Shown here piece after piece: positions 55,328 through 64,000 of a stretch of 64,000 nucleotides of DNA. The translations under genes were made by a program, and so were the position numbers. Origin of the DNA: Chitinophagales bacterium (GTDB lineage Bacteria; Bacteroidota; Bacteroidia; Chitinophagales; CAIOSU01); assembly GCA_040877935.1 (NCBI GenBank), contig JBBDNB010000039.1, positions 1 to 64,000 of the forward strand, in the 5' to 3' direction. Within the stretch, counting starts at the first letter, position 1; each line of letters opens with the position of its first letter. Below the pieces are notes generated by a model that saw nothing but the letters and a program-made list of their open reading frames with translations, was not told the origin of the DNA and ran no database searches.

Positions 55328-57589
55328 CTAAAAAGTAATCCCAACATTCAGACGAAAATTCCTACCCATATTGTGAATACCAAATGGACGGGTGAGCGCA
55401 ATATGGTCAAAGTATGTTTTGTTGAGCAGATTGTGAACATAGAGCTGCACATTCAGGCTGAATTTGCCCAAGGGGAAATTAGCACCGACAGAAAAGTGCA
55501 GCAGGTGATAAGCCGGAGTCCTAAGTTCGTCATCGGCAATCCGATTTTGAGCCATTACATTATTCATGCGTACTGCCAAAAAAGGTGTTTCCATAAATTT
55601 ATACCGGTCTTTCACAAGTTTTATTTCGGTGAAAAACTTATTGGCGGGTATAAGTGGTAAATCGGATTGGTCTGAAGTACGTTTTCCCCGCACATAAGAA
55701 AAAGAAGATTTCATTTTAAGAAAAGGAAGGGATTCGGGGTGTATTCTAAAACCCGATTCACCACCATACAGCATCGCATTGTCTTGTTGGAATTGCCATA
55801 CATTGAGATCATTGATCTGTTCTCCTGTAGGAGAGAAGTAGATGTAATTGCTGATATAATTGTAAAATCCTGCTACATCAAAAGAAAAATTACTTGAATT
55901 GATATGATAGCTCAAGTCCGCTTCCAAATTCTGTTCCCTTTGAAAATTTTCATTGCCTTTTTCAAAACGTGTTGTTCCCGGGTGTTCACCATTAGAAAAC
56001 AGTTCGGCCAGGTCAGGTGCTCTAAACCCACTCGATAAATTCCCTTTGAGGTACATGTTTTTGTTTGGGATAAAAGTAAGTCCGGCAGATCCGCTGAAAC
56101 CACTAAAGCTGCGGTTCATTTCTCCTTCTTTCGGATTGCCTGGAAGAATGTATCCATTCAGCTCTTTGTCATTTGCAATAACTTTGCGGTAATCATAGCG
56201 TCCTCCGGCCTGTATCTTCCATTTTCCCAAATCGTAATTGACCAGTGCAAATATGGAATTGTCATAGAGCCATGCATCGGGCATAAGAATATCCAGCGCG
56301 CCTTCATAGTTTTTATTGTTTTGTAAAAAACCCTGGAAACCGATGGTGTATTCCCCTTTAGAATGCGGAGAAAACAGGTATTTAATATCGTAAGAACTTG
56401 TTGATAGTCTTAGCCCCAGGTCAATAGTGTCAAAAGCAGTTTCTATTTCTTCTCGCAGGTTAATGTGATGTCCCAGGTTGATATAAAGCTTAGATGCCTT
56501 GAAAAATAATTTGTTTTGGAGTGTGAAAATATGGTCGTTCAGGTTTTGAAAGGGCAATTGCATTTTCCTGTCATTGCGACTTGTGGCAAGACTTTCCTGC
56601 ATTTCAGTATCGGAAATAATACCCGGTTTTTGCCCTGAATAGGTGTAAGAAAAACGAGAGGAGCCGTGATTTCTGATTATTCCAAAATCAAGGTTTATAT
56701 TCTTTGAACTAAAGCGCGAGTTGCCAATTGTTCTTCCTGTTCCGCTTTTATAATCCGCATGATTTTGAATGTTTTTGCGCAATATCCAGAAGAATCCATT
56801 TTCGCCAGTTCCTTTAATTCCCAATGAAGAATTCAGCCCAAGTGAATTGGAATAACCAGAGATGGTATAATCCCCCTCTATTTTTCCGCTAATGGCCGGT
56901 TTTTCATCAATCAAATTAATCACGCCACCCAATGCACCCGATCCGTAAATCAATGAAGCAGGGCCTTTAATAACTTCAATCCGGTCTATTCCATTGTTGT
57001 CAAGGCCAATGCCGTGATCTTCACCCCACTGTTGGTTTTCAAAGCGCATCCCCCTGTAGATCGTCATAATGCGGCTGAATGAGAGGCCGCGAATAACAGG
57101 TTTTCCAATACCACTTCCAAAACTGATCTGGTCAATACCGGGCCTTTCGCTCAAAGCATCCATCATTCCGATATTTCCACTTTCCGATATTTCTTTTTTA
57201 CTTATGCTTTCAATCTGAAAAGGGGTCTCTTCTTTGCGTGATGTACGTGCTCCTGAAACCACGATTTCATCAATAGTGACATTGCTTTTATTTAAATGAA
57301 TATTTAGGACTTCTTCCTGGGGAATATTGCTTTTAATGGTTTTTGAACTGTACCCAACTGCAGAAATCTGAACATAATAAGTACCGGCCTTAATATTTTT
57401 GAACTCAAAATATCCTTTCTCATTGCTTATGCTCCCTCGCATTAATTCAGGAATATATACTGATATTCCGCTCAGTGGATTTTCATTTTCCTGCTCATAT
57501 ACATAGCCCGATAAAGCTTGGGCAAATACTGTATTATTTAGAACAGAAAATAAAATAAGCAGTGTAAATAGAATTGTTTTTCTTTTCAT
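55328..57589 (-). CDS. TonB-dependent receptor, probably for a metal or metal complex
   Basis: 753 residues. Signal peptide to ~24 (SVLNNTVFAQ), CarboxypepD_reg-like domain (26-112), plug with SERPGIDQISFGSGIGKPVI and RGLSFSRIMTIYRGMRFENQ, then WGEDHGIGLD and VIKGPASLIYGSGALGGVIN, and a barrel ending LNVGITF. The E-D-H segment in the plug recalls ZnuD-type receptors, so metal uptake is a guess. No riboswitch is visible upstream. Confidence 0.88.
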   Translation of the reverse strand: MKRKTILFTLLILFSVLNNTVFAQALSGYVYEQENENPLSGISVYIPELMRGSISNEKGYFEFKNIKAGTYYVQISAVGYSSKTIKSNIPQEEVLNIHLNKSNVTIDEIVVSGARTSRKEETPFQIESISKKEISESGNIGMMDALSERPGIDQISFGSGIGKPVIRGLSFSRIMTIYRGMRFENQQWGEDHGIGLDNNGIDRIEVIKGPASLIYGSGALGGVINLIDEKPAISGKIEGDYTISGYSNSLGLNSSLGIKGTGENGFFWILRKNIQNHADYKSGTGRTIGNSRFSSKNINLDFGIIRNHGSSRFSYTYSGQKPGIISDTEMQESLATSRNDRKMQLPFQNLNDHIFTLQNKLFFKASKLYINLGHHINLREEIETAFDTIDLGLRLSTSSYDIKYLFSPHSKGEYTIGFQGFLQNNKNYEGALDILMPDAWLYDNSIFALVNYDLGKWKIQAGGRYDYRKVIANDKELNGYILPGNPKEGEMNRSFSGFSGSAGLTFIPNKNMYLKGNLSSGFRAPDLAELFSNGEHPGTTRFEKGNENFQREQNLEADLSYHINSSNFSFDVAGFYNYISNYIYFSPTGEQINDLNVWQFQQDNAMLYGGESGFRIHPESLPFLKMKSSFSYVRGKRTSDQSDLPLIPANKFFTEIKLVKDRYKFMETPFLAVRMNNVMAQNRIADDELRTPAYHLLHFSVGANFPLGKFSLNVQLYVHNLLNKTYFDHIALTRPFGIHNMGRNFRLNVGITF

Positions 57590-57720
57590 TTTTAAGGCAG
57601 CATTATCTTATTTTTAGACAAAGCTAAAAATATTTTATCACAAAACGAAAGTGGTAAAAAATAAATTTAGGGTATCTTTGGGCGGATACTTAGTTTATCT
57701 AATCATTTCAGATTTTCCCT

Positions 57721-58656
57721 ATGAACTGGAAAACAAAATTGGTACTGCAGTTTACCAAGCTGAAAAAGCCCATTGATGGCAGTGCTGCTATTAACATTCA
57801 CAAATTGAGGAAAAATGCGGCATCCGGAGCCAGGTTGGGCAGTCTTCTTTTTGATGAAAAAATTAAAATCAAAGGGCTGAAGGATACCGAGGCAGATGGA
57901 GTTCCCATAAGGATTTACAGAGACAGCGATGAAACGGATTTACCCGTAATGATTTACTATCACGGTGGCGGTTTTGTGGTACTTGATCTCGATTCACACG
58001 ATAGGGTGTGCAGGCGCTTGTGCAAGATGAACAATTGCATTGTGGTTTCCGTAGATTATCGCTTGGCGCCCGAGCACAGTTTTCCATTGGCCCATGATGA
58101 TGCTTTTACGGCTATCAATTGGGTTTTAAATCATATTGGCGAATACAGGGGAAATCCTGAAAAGTTGATTTTGGCCGGAGACAGTGCCGGTGGAAATTTG
58201 GCGGCATGCATGGCACATCGCTGCAAAAGGGAGCAAATTCCGGTAAAGGCCCAGATTTTGATTTATCCTTGGATAGATGGGAAAATGGACAATCCTTCCA
58301 TAGAGCGAAATGGCGAAGGCTATATGTTGACCAAAGACGCTTTGTTTTGGTATCGCGAACAATATACTCCCAATCCGGAAGATCAATGCAGGCCAGAGGT
58401 TTCACCCTGTTATGAAAAGGATTTTAAAGGACTGCCTCCAGCTTTTGTACTTACCGCTGAATTCGATCCACTATTGGACGATGGCAAAAAATATTTCGAC
58501 CAACTGAAAAGAGCGGGTAATAATGGGCTTTACAAAGAATATCCCAATATGATCCACGGCTTTTTCAATATGCCCAAAATCAGTCCCGATGCCTTGCAGG
58601 CCTATAAGGATATCCAGATATTTTTGAACCTAGCACTGGCTGAAAGTAAATCCTAA
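57721..58656 (+). CDS. Hormone-sensitive-lipase family esterase
   Basis: 311 residues, no signal peptide. Oxyanion motif HGGGF at 81-85, nucleophile Ser155 in GDSAGG, Asp in EFDPLLDDG, His in MIHGFFNM: a complete HSL/arylacetamide-deacetylase triad. It hydrolyses short-chain esters; the natural substrate is unknown. TATCTTTG at 57673-57680 may be a -7 box. A short decayed copy of its middle part (around residues 200-220) occurs downstream of the following ATPase gene. Confidence 0.92.
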   Translation: MNWKTKLVLQFTKLKKPIDGSAAINIHKLRKNAASGARLGSLLFDEKIKIKGLKDTEADGVPIRIYRDSDETDLPVMIYYHGGGFVVLDLDSHDRVCRRLCKMNNCIVVSVDYRLAPEHSFPLAHDDAFTAINWVLNHIGEYRGNPEKLILAGDSAGGNLAACMAHRCKREQIPVKAQILIYPWIDGKMDNPSIERNGEGYMLTKDALFWYREQYTPNPEDQCRPEVSPCYEKDFKGLPPAFVLTAEFDPLLDDGKKYFDQLKRAGNNGLYKEYPNMIHGFFNMPKISPDALQAYKDIQIFLNLALAESKS

Positions 58657-58676
58657 TAGAAAAATTAGTAGTAATT

Positions 58677-58726
58677 TTTCGGTTGTAATAGGAATATTTG
58701 TACAAATATTTCGGTTATAATAGGAA
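58677..58726. repeat. Repeated boxes and palindrome upstream of the AAA_14 gene
   Basis: TTTCGGTTGTAATAGGAA (58677-58694) and TTTCGGTTATAATAGGAA (58709-58726) differ at one base and are 32 bases apart. Between them AATATTTGTACAAATATT (58693-58710) is an 18-base perfect palindrome. All lie within 70 bases of the ATPase ATG, so they are likely operators. Confidence 0.88.
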
Positions 58727-58744
58727 AATTCATAGTTTTATCAA

Positions 58745-59881
58745 ATGGATACTACTAAAAGAATTGCTGAAAAAGATATACAAAATTGGTTTTTCAAGTC
58801 AAAAGTATTGGTCGTAACAGGGGCAAGGCAAGTAGGAAAAACCACCATGTTGCAAAACATACTTTCTGAAAAAGAACAAGTTTTGTGGCTGAATGCAGAT
58901 GAAACCGCTACTAGAGAAAGGCTTCAGGAGCATAATTTAAGTGCGCTGAAAGGAATAGTGGGCAATTATAAAATTATTGTAATTGATGAAATACAAAGGG
59001 TTAGAAATTCGGGCTTATTGCTAAAGTTGCTTGTCGATAATTTCAAGGACATTCAAGTTTTAGCAACAGGTTCATCTGCCTTGGATATTTCCGAAACTGT
59101 TTTTGAGCCTCTTACTGGCAGACATTTGCTTTTTCATCTTTACCCTTTTTCGCTTGCTGAAATTTATCCTTCAAAATCTTCATTCGAAATTGAACAGCAA
59201 TTGCCATTTCATTTGACTTATGGCAACTATCCTGAAATTTGCAACCAAAGAGCAGATGCAGAAAAACTTTTGAAAAATCTGTCAGCGCAATATTTGTATA
59301 AAGATGTGTTGGTATGGAAAGACATAAGAAAGCCTGAATTGCTTGATAAATTACTCAAATTGTTGTCCTATCAAGTTTGTTCAGAAGTGTCTTTACATGA
59401 ACTGAGCAATCAATTACAAGTCCGGTCTGAAACGGTGGAGACCTATATCGATTTACTTGAAAAGTCTTTTGTGATTTATCGGCTTCCTGCATATAGCACG
59501 AATGCTAGAAAAGAAGTGACCAAAATGCATAAAATACTGTTTTGGGACAATGGAATTAGAAATGCCGTGATTGATAATTTTGATGATTTACAATTGCGGA
59601 ATGATCAGGGGCAGCTTTGGGAAAACTTCATGATTGGTGAACGTATGAAAATGAATGCTTGGCTTAATTCGGACACGAAAAGTTTTTTTTGGCGCAATTA
59701 CAATCAAAGTGAAGTAGATTATTTAGAAACCAAAAAGGGTGAAATCAAAGCTTTTGAAATGAAGTGGAATTTTAATAAAAATCAGAAGGTGAGCAGGGCT
59801 TTTACAAATGCTTATCCAAATGCAGCTACAGATGTAATTCATCCGAGAAATTTTGTGGAATTTTGTCGCATAAATTCCTAA
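58745..59881 (+). CDS. AAA_14/DUF4143 family ATPase (second copy)
   Basis: 378 residues. Walker A GARQVGKT at 26-33, Walker B KIIVIDEIQRV, ATGSSALDIS, DUF4143 LYPFSLAEIYP, winged helix (SLHELSNQLQVRSETVETYIDLL) and a PD-(D/E)XK-like end (SEVDYLETKKGEI, AFEMKWNFNK). Same architecture as 30918-32072 but clearly diverged. It lies between an esterase gene and a fragment of an esterase gene. Confidence 0.92.
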   Translation: MDTTKRIAEKDIQNWFFKSKVLVVTGARQVGKTTMLQNILSEKEQVLWLNADETATRERLQEHNLSALKGIVGNYKIIVIDEIQRVRNSGLLLKLLVDNFKDIQVLATGSSALDISETVFEPLTGRHLLFHLYPFSLAEIYPSKSSFEIEQQLPFHLTYGNYPEICNQRADAEKLLKNLSAQYLYKDVLVWKDIRKPELLDKLLKLLSYQVCSEVSLHELSNQLQVRSETVETYIDLLEKSFVIYRLPAYSTNARKEVTKMHKILFWDNGIRNAVIDNFDDLQLRNDQGQLWENFMIGERMKMNAWLNSDTKSFFWRNYNQSEVDYLETKKGEIKAFEMKWNFNKNQKVSRAFTNAYPNAATDVIHPRNFVEFCRINS

Positions 59882-59900
59882 AATACCGATGGTGGCAAAA

Positions 59901-60002
59901 GAGTTGGTTTTGTATCAAAAACAATACACTCCCAACCCGGAAGATCAATACAAGCCAAAAGGATATTCATCGGTTTTTAGGAACCTTGTAAAACACGCTT
60001 AA
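59901..60002 (+). pseudogene. Fossil piece of the esterase gene
   Basis: Reads LYQKQYTPNPEDQYKP against FWYREQYTPNPEDQCRP of the esterase (DNA block ACTCCCAACCCGGAAGATCA), then loses similarity and stops at 60000-60002. It shows a partial duplication across the ATPase gene. Confidence 0.75.
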
Positions 60003-60099
60003 AAAGTTTGAAAGTAGAAATTACTTATAAGACCCCCCCTGTGTAGTTTGATTATTGATAACCCTTTGATTTCAGTAAATTAGTGGAAATTAAGTTGTT

Positions 60100-61554
60100 G
60101 TGAAAAATATAAGCCTTATTGCTTTATTGATGCTTGTGTTATTCCATGCGCACAATGCGCAGGAATGGCTACGCCCATTAGATTTTACAGCACCTGATCA
60201 ATCTAACGCCCGGCTAAGTACTACTGAAATTTTTCAAAACAGCATCAATAAAAATTTAAACTGTGAGAATTGTTTAGCAAAAAAACAAGCTGACAATGCT
60301 TATCCCTGGGATACGGTATTGTGTTTTAAGTGGAACAAGGATGATTGGTTGTACTATGATATGCGTGTTTTGACTTTTGATGACCAAGGCAATATTACCC
60401 AAAATGTATCAATTTTTTTTGATGAGTTTGGATGGAAAAAATATAAAAGATCGATTTATGAGTATAATCCTGAAGGAAATTTAACCTATGGCCTAAGTCA
60501 GAGAAAAAATGGCGGATCGTGGGAAAATGATATGCAATCAATTAATGAATATGATGCTGAGGGCAATCTAACAAATGCAGTTAGACAATCCTGGAAAAAC
60601 GACAGGTGGGAAAACAATAACAGGCAGATTTATGAATATGATAATCAAGGAAATTTAGCAAGTGGGTATTATCAAACATGGGGAAATTCCAAATGGAACA
60701 ATTATGCAAAATCAATATTCTCCTACAATAAAGACAATTTAAGGGATACAACATACAGTTACAGTTGGGATGGCAATAAATGGAAGCTTAGATCAAAATC
60801 AATTACAGAATATGATGATAATGAAAATGTGTTATACCGTCTCAGCCAAACATGGGAAGATTCTTTATGGGTGAACAACAATCGGTACATCAACACTTAT
60901 AATTCAGATAGTCAACAAACCAGATATACAAGCCAATTTTGGAATGGCGTGTTTTGGGCAAATGATGAAAGGGCAATTTACACCTACACTCCTGCAGGTA
61001 AGAGAACAAAAATTTTGTACCAGGAAGGCGATGGATTGTATTGGGATAATGACGAGCAAATTATTTACATGCATGACACGGTTCAAAATTCAGGCACTCA
61101 ATATATCAATGTGGCAATATCCCAATACTGGGAGGGAATGGCCTGGAAGAATGCATCCAGGAATATCAGCACAGTCAATTCTGAAGGAACTTTTCGGGAA
61201 TACATAACCCAATATTGGGAAAACAATACCTGGGAAAATCAGGAAAAATGTCAATATGGAAATATCGGACTCCCTGAGGGAATTGTTATACCACAACCTG
61301 AAATAGACATCAAAGTATCGGTTTATCCCAATCCATTTATTGAAAGCACCACTTTTAGCTTAGAGGGAATTTATCAAATCAGGGAGCCTGCAGAACTTAG
61401 GATTTATAATCTGCTGGGACAAGAAGTTGAAAGGGAGTCAATTACCCAAAACAGATATGTTTTTTCAAGAGAGGCCCTTTCTTCTGGTATTTATATATAC
61501 AAAATCAGGGTTGCAGGAAAATTAATTGCAAGTGGAAAGTTGGTGGCTGAATGA
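60100..61554 (+). CDS. T9SS-sorted protein with YD-like repeats
   Basis: 484 residues from a GTG (MKNISLIALLMLVLFHAHNAQ is a good signal peptide; the ATG alternatives are missing). Residues ~95-330 hold about seven repeats of 30-36 residues with the pattern W-x-N-x-x-R-x-I-Y-x-Y-D-x-x-G-N-L, similar to YD/RHS-type strands. The end (VSVYPNPFIESTTFSLEG to GKLVAE) is a T9SS sorting domain. Surface location is predicted; binding function unknown. Its stop abuts the opposing stop of the SQR gene in the sequence TGATCA. Confidence 0.85.
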   Translation: MKNISLIALLMLVLFHAHNAQEWLRPLDFTAPDQSNARLSTTEIFQNSINKNLNCENCLAKKQADNAYPWDTVLCFKWNKDDWLYYDMRVLTFDDQGNITQNVSIFFDEFGWKKYKRSIYEYNPEGNLTYGLSQRKNGGSWENDMQSINEYDAEGNLTNAVRQSWKNDRWENNNRQIYEYDNQGNLASGYYQTWGNSKWNNYAKSIFSYNKDNLRDTTYSYSWDGNKWKLRSKSITEYDDNENVLYRLSQTWEDSLWVNNNRYINTYNSDSQQTRYTSQFWNGVFWANDERAIYTYTPAGKRTKILYQEGDGLYWDNDEQIIYMHDTVQNSGTQYINVAISQYWEGMAWKNASRNISTVNSEGTFREYITQYWENNTWENQEKCQYGNIGLPEGIVIPQPEIDIKVSVYPNPFIESTTFSLEGIYQIREPAELRIYNLLGQEVERESITQNRYVFSREALSSGIYIYKIRVAGKLIASGKLVAE

Positions 61555-62814
61555 TCAGGCCATTCCTTTCAGCATAAAATTCCAGTACATAAATGGCAAC
61601 CCATACTTCTTAAGCAACCACATGCTGTATTGTTCCTTGCTGGTATCCAAAAATTTAGAGATCAATGGATCGCTGTCCCTTACATTTTCATATTTGAATT
61701 CTGCAAGCAGCATTTTTCCATATCCGGTGATGATGGGGCAAGAGGAATAGCCTTGATATATTTCATTCCCTAGTTGATTGTTTTGGATCATTTCCAAAAG
61801 ATTATTGACCACTACAGGGGCTTGCTTGCGAATGGCGGCCCCGGTTTTGGCAGTGGGCAGTGCCGCTACATCTCCCAGGGCAAAAATATTTCCAAAACGC
61901 TTGTGCTGCAAAGTGTAAATATCTACATCTACCCAGCCTTTGTTATTTCCTTCCTGCACCGCTACTTCTGATTTCTGGATAAATTCCGGTGCAGATTGAG
62001 GTGGTGCCAGATGCAGCATATCATAGGGAATGCTAACGGCACCTTCCTCGTAGTGTTCGTCTATTTTTGTCAAATTGCTTTGTGGGCTGTTTTCAAATTT
62101 TTCTTTGTCAAATTGATAAACTACTTCCTGCTTTTCAGCATCTATTTTTACAGGGCGATGGAATGGCCGGAATACCACATCTTTTTCCTTGATGATTTCT
62201 TCCAGTCTTTTGGCGAAAGGTTGAACACCAAAAATCACAGAACCAGGGGTAGCATAGATCATTTTGCTTTTATCCCTGATGCCTTGTTTGCGCAAATAAT
62301 GCTCTGAGAGATAGAGAAATTTTTGAGGAGCACCTCCACATTTAATCGGGGTGGTAGGTTGGGTAAAAAGCGCATTTCCACCCTTGAAATTTTGTAAAGT
62401 TTTCCAGGCTTTTACAGGATCTACATACACACTGCTCACAATGTCTTTTTTCATGGCTTCTGGCAGCCCCTCCAGTAATTCGGGGCGCATGACCAAGCCG
62501 GGCGCAATGACTAGGTAATCGTATGTGAAATCACCTGATGAAGCTGTAGCAACTTTGTTTTCATTGGGTAAAACATCGCTTGCCTTGTCCTTGATCCACT
62601 TTATTCCTTTGGGGATATAATCGGCTTCATTTCTAATAGTGTCCTCATAATTATAAGTGCCGGCACCTACCAATGTCCAGGCAGGTTGATACACATGCTT
62701 ATCAGAGGGCTCTATCAGACCGATTTTAAGGTTTTTGTTTTTTCTGAGTAATTGGGCAGCAACGGTAATTCCCGCTGTTCCTCCACCAATTATCAAAATT
62801 TGGTAATGGCTCAT
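61555..62814 (-). CDS. sqr: Sulfide:quinone oxidoreductase-type flavoprotein
   Basis: 419 residues. FAD-binding IIGGGTAGITVAAQL at the N-terminus, a second dinucleotide-fold region, Cys159 in PIKCGGAPQK and Cys359 in SSCPIITGYGK. These are the two redox cysteines of SQR-like enzymes, which oxidise sulfide and reduce membrane quinone. The C-terminus (YWNFMLKGMA) is amphipathic and could bind the membrane. No sulfur dioxygenase or rhodanese is adjacent. A role in sulfide detoxification or use is inferred. Confidence 0.88.
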   Translation of the reverse strand: MSHYQILIIGGGTAGITVAAQLLRKNKNLKIGLIEPSDKHVYQPAWTLVGAGTYNYEDTIRNEADYIPKGIKWIKDKASDVLPNENKVATASSGDFTYDYLVIAPGLVMRPELLEGLPEAMKKDIVSSVYVDPVKAWKTLQNFKGGNALFTQPTTPIKCGGAPQKFLYLSEHYLRKQGIRDKSKMIYATPGSVIFGVQPFAKRLEEIIKEKDVVFRPFHRPVKIDAEKQEVVYQFDKEKFENSPQSNLTKIDEHYEEGAVSIPYDMLHLAPPQSAPEFIQKSEVAVQEGNNKGWVDVDIYTLQHKRFGNIFALGDVAALPTAKTGAAIRKQAPVVVNNLLEMIQNNQLGNEIYQGYSSCPIITGYGKMLLAEFKYENVRDSDPLISKFLDTSKEQYSMWLLKKYGLPFMYWNFMLKGMA

Positions 62815-62919
62815 TTGTTATGTGTTTTAGCTACAAATAAGCACTTTGTTTTATGGAGATACTGTAACAAAAGTTACACCTCTATTTACTTGGGATACTT
62901 TCCAGAATAAATAGTGCGA

Positions 62920-63441
62920 TTACCTCAGCGACTTGTAAATCTTAATTGCGCTCATCAATATTATCACAAAACAAACCAGCCCTATCAATGCATAGAAAAG
63001 ACTGATTTCCTGTCTTACAACAACCAGTATGACTATCGCTACAAGGAAAATGGTAGCCATTTCATTCCACACGCGCAACTGAGTTGAGGAATATTTAAAA
63101 ACACCATTTATTTGTTGTTTATAAATGCCTTGTAAAGAAAAATGGTATAAAAATAAACCAGCTACAAAGCCCAGCTTTATCCAAAGCCAAAGTGGAATTA
63201 CAGGATAATACATCAGCAGCAAAAGACCAAAGACCAGCGTTAAAACAGCCGATGGCCAGGTGATGCCATAGAGCAGTCTTTTCATCATAATGCTGAATTG
63301 TGCTTGCAAAATCCTTTTTTCAGATTCCGGTTTTTCATTGGCTTCGGCATTGTATATAAACAGGCGAACCAAATAGAACAAGCCGCTGAACCAGGTTACA
63401 ACAAAAATAATATGCAGTGCTTTGATGTAGAGAAAAGCCAT
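62920..63441 (-). CDS. hemJ: Protoporphyrinogen oxidase HemJ
   Basis: 173 residues with about four membrane helices. KALHIIFVVTWFSGLFYLVRL is the family start with the conserved His near residue 10, RLLYGITWP follows, and YHFSLQG carries a second His. HemJ oxidises protoporphyrinogen IX in heme synthesis in the inner membrane. It is a lone minus-strand gene divergent from atpD. Confidence 0.88.
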   Translation of the reverse strand: MAFLYIKALHIIFVVTWFSGLFYLVRLFIYNAEANEKPESEKRILQAQFSIMMKRLLYGITWPSAVLTLVFGLLLLMYYPVIPLWLWIKLGFVAGLFLYHFSLQGIYKQQINGVFKYSSTQLRVWNEMATIFLVAIVILVVVRQEISLFYALIGLVCFVIILMSAIKIYKSLR

Positions 63442-63593
63442 TTTTTAAAATACCGTATCCGGCAAAGTTCGTATTATTATTTGATCTGTAAGCAAAATTG
63501 TAAGGCTATGGCCGATTCTGTATTTATACTTATGTTTTGGCCTGAAAATAAACGCAAAATTCAAAAAAGCTGAAAAGAATTACGCCACTTTGA

Positions 63594-63624
63594 TTGTTTT
63601 ATGCAAATACTTACTTTATTTTTG
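63594..63624 (+). promoter_or_regulatory. Promoter of atpD
   Basis: TTG (63594-63596), 20 bases, TATTTTTG (63617-63624), the same spacing as the hip promoter. The ATG follows 45 bases downstream after an AT-rich leader. Confidence 0.7.
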
Positions 63625-63669
63625 CGCTCGAATTTGAGCTTCTAAATACTAAATTTAAAGTAAAACAGA

Positions 63670-64000
63670 ATGGCGAATAAAGGTTATGTTAAGCAGGTAA
63701 TTGGTCCGGTTGTGGATGTGGCATTTGCTTCAGCAACGAGCACAGCAGAACTCCCACAGATTTTAAATGCACTTGAGATCACAAAAGAAGATGGTCAAAA
63801 AATTGTACTGGAATGTCAGCAGCACCTCGGTGAAGACAGTGTGCGGGCAATTGCAATGGATTCTACCGATGGTTTGACCCGCGGAATGGATGTAATTGAC
63901 CTCGGTGCGCCAATTAGTATGCCTGTCGGCAACCAGGTAAAAGGCCGCTTGTTTAATGTAGTGGGAGAAACCATTGACGGACTGGGCGAAATGGAAAGCA
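63670..64000 (+). CDS. atpD: F1F0 ATP synthase subunit beta (5' part)
   Basis: 110 codons, continuing beyond the window. [19 protein letters not shown] and [16 protein letters not shown] are the standard N-terminal barrel, leading into [18 protein letters not shown]. The subunit carries the catalytic sites in the F1 head on the inner-membrane complex. As elsewhere in Bacteroidota it appears to start its own transcript, with hemJ divergent upstream. Confidence 0.96.
   Translation, partial: MANKGYVKQVIGPVVDVAFASATSTAELPQILNALEITKEDGQKIVLECQQHLGEDSVRAIAMDSTDGLTRGMDVIDLGAPISMPVGNQVKGRLFNVVGETIDGLGEMES

Noticed and set aside
1-64000. tRNA, rRNA, prophage or transposase genes
   Set aside because: I looked for clover-leaf-like words, integrase and transposase motifs and saw none that I could defend.

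Overview
The window reads as a chromosomal segment of a Bacteroidota bacterium. The evidence is type IX secretion (T9SS) C-terminal sorting domains, SusC/CirA-like TonB receptors with CarboxypepD_reg-like N-termini, a PorV/PorQ-family protein, SprB-type repeats, AT-rich DNA, and promoters of the Bacteroidota form TTG-N20-TAnnTTTG. It looks like a free-living or marine-type lineage, but genus cannot be set from the sequence. At least five genes appear to start with TTG (rsmA, ruvC, the PnuC-family gene, hpt, obgE) and two with GTG.

Layout. 1-4080: decayed and recombining surface-protein genes with T9SS tails, plus a GxxExxY gene bracketed by an inverted repeat. 4102-6845: Crp/Fnr regulator, NAD-dependent epimerase, anmK. 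7536-14432 (minus): compact housekeeping operon pepA-pdxA-yceD-rpmF-fabH-efp-accB-accC ending in a clear terminator. 14710-16406: rsmA and a 2-hydroxyacid dehydrogenase, overlapping. 16503-25556: TonB receptor, giant secreted protein and PorV/PorQ-like protein, a likely surface-assembly triad. 25633-28176: greA, HIT hydrolase, ruvC, flippase-like membrane protein. 28181-33256 (minus): a thiamine-type uptake locus with a TPP riboswitch in front of the TonB receptor and a PnuC-family transporter and P-loop kinase upstream; an AAA_14/DUF4143 ATPase flanked by direct repeats sits inside it. 33334-39659: AI-2E-family protein, LysM glucosaminidase, hpt-adk-obgE, EamA transporter.

39660-47400 is an accessory zone: remnants of an ATPase, ParE-like toxin, HigA and YaaA genes; a complete three-gene HipBST-like toxin-antitoxin set; a sterol-desaturase-family enzyme; an unrecognised 228-residue protein; an ion-channel-like protein; and a Fic gene with repeated upstream boxes. 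47683-61554 is dominated by secreted proteins (an M43 metalloprotease with 11 SprB-like repeats, a lipase-like enzyme, a YD-like repeat protein), a TonB receptor, an esterase and a second AAA_14 ATPase. The window closes with sulfide:quinone oxidoreductase, HemJ and the start of atpD.

The most unusual themes are: (1) accessory ATPase, Fic and Hip genes each carry private palindromic or repeated DNA beside their start; (2) two of these cassettes (hipBST and the 58.7-kb ATPase) lie between an intact gene and a decayed copy of part of that same gene; (3) short perfect hairpins have entered or lie beside coding genes, including a family CGTAGC-R-AGGG-Y-GCTACG seen twice; (4) T9SS tails are shared between neighbours at DNA level.
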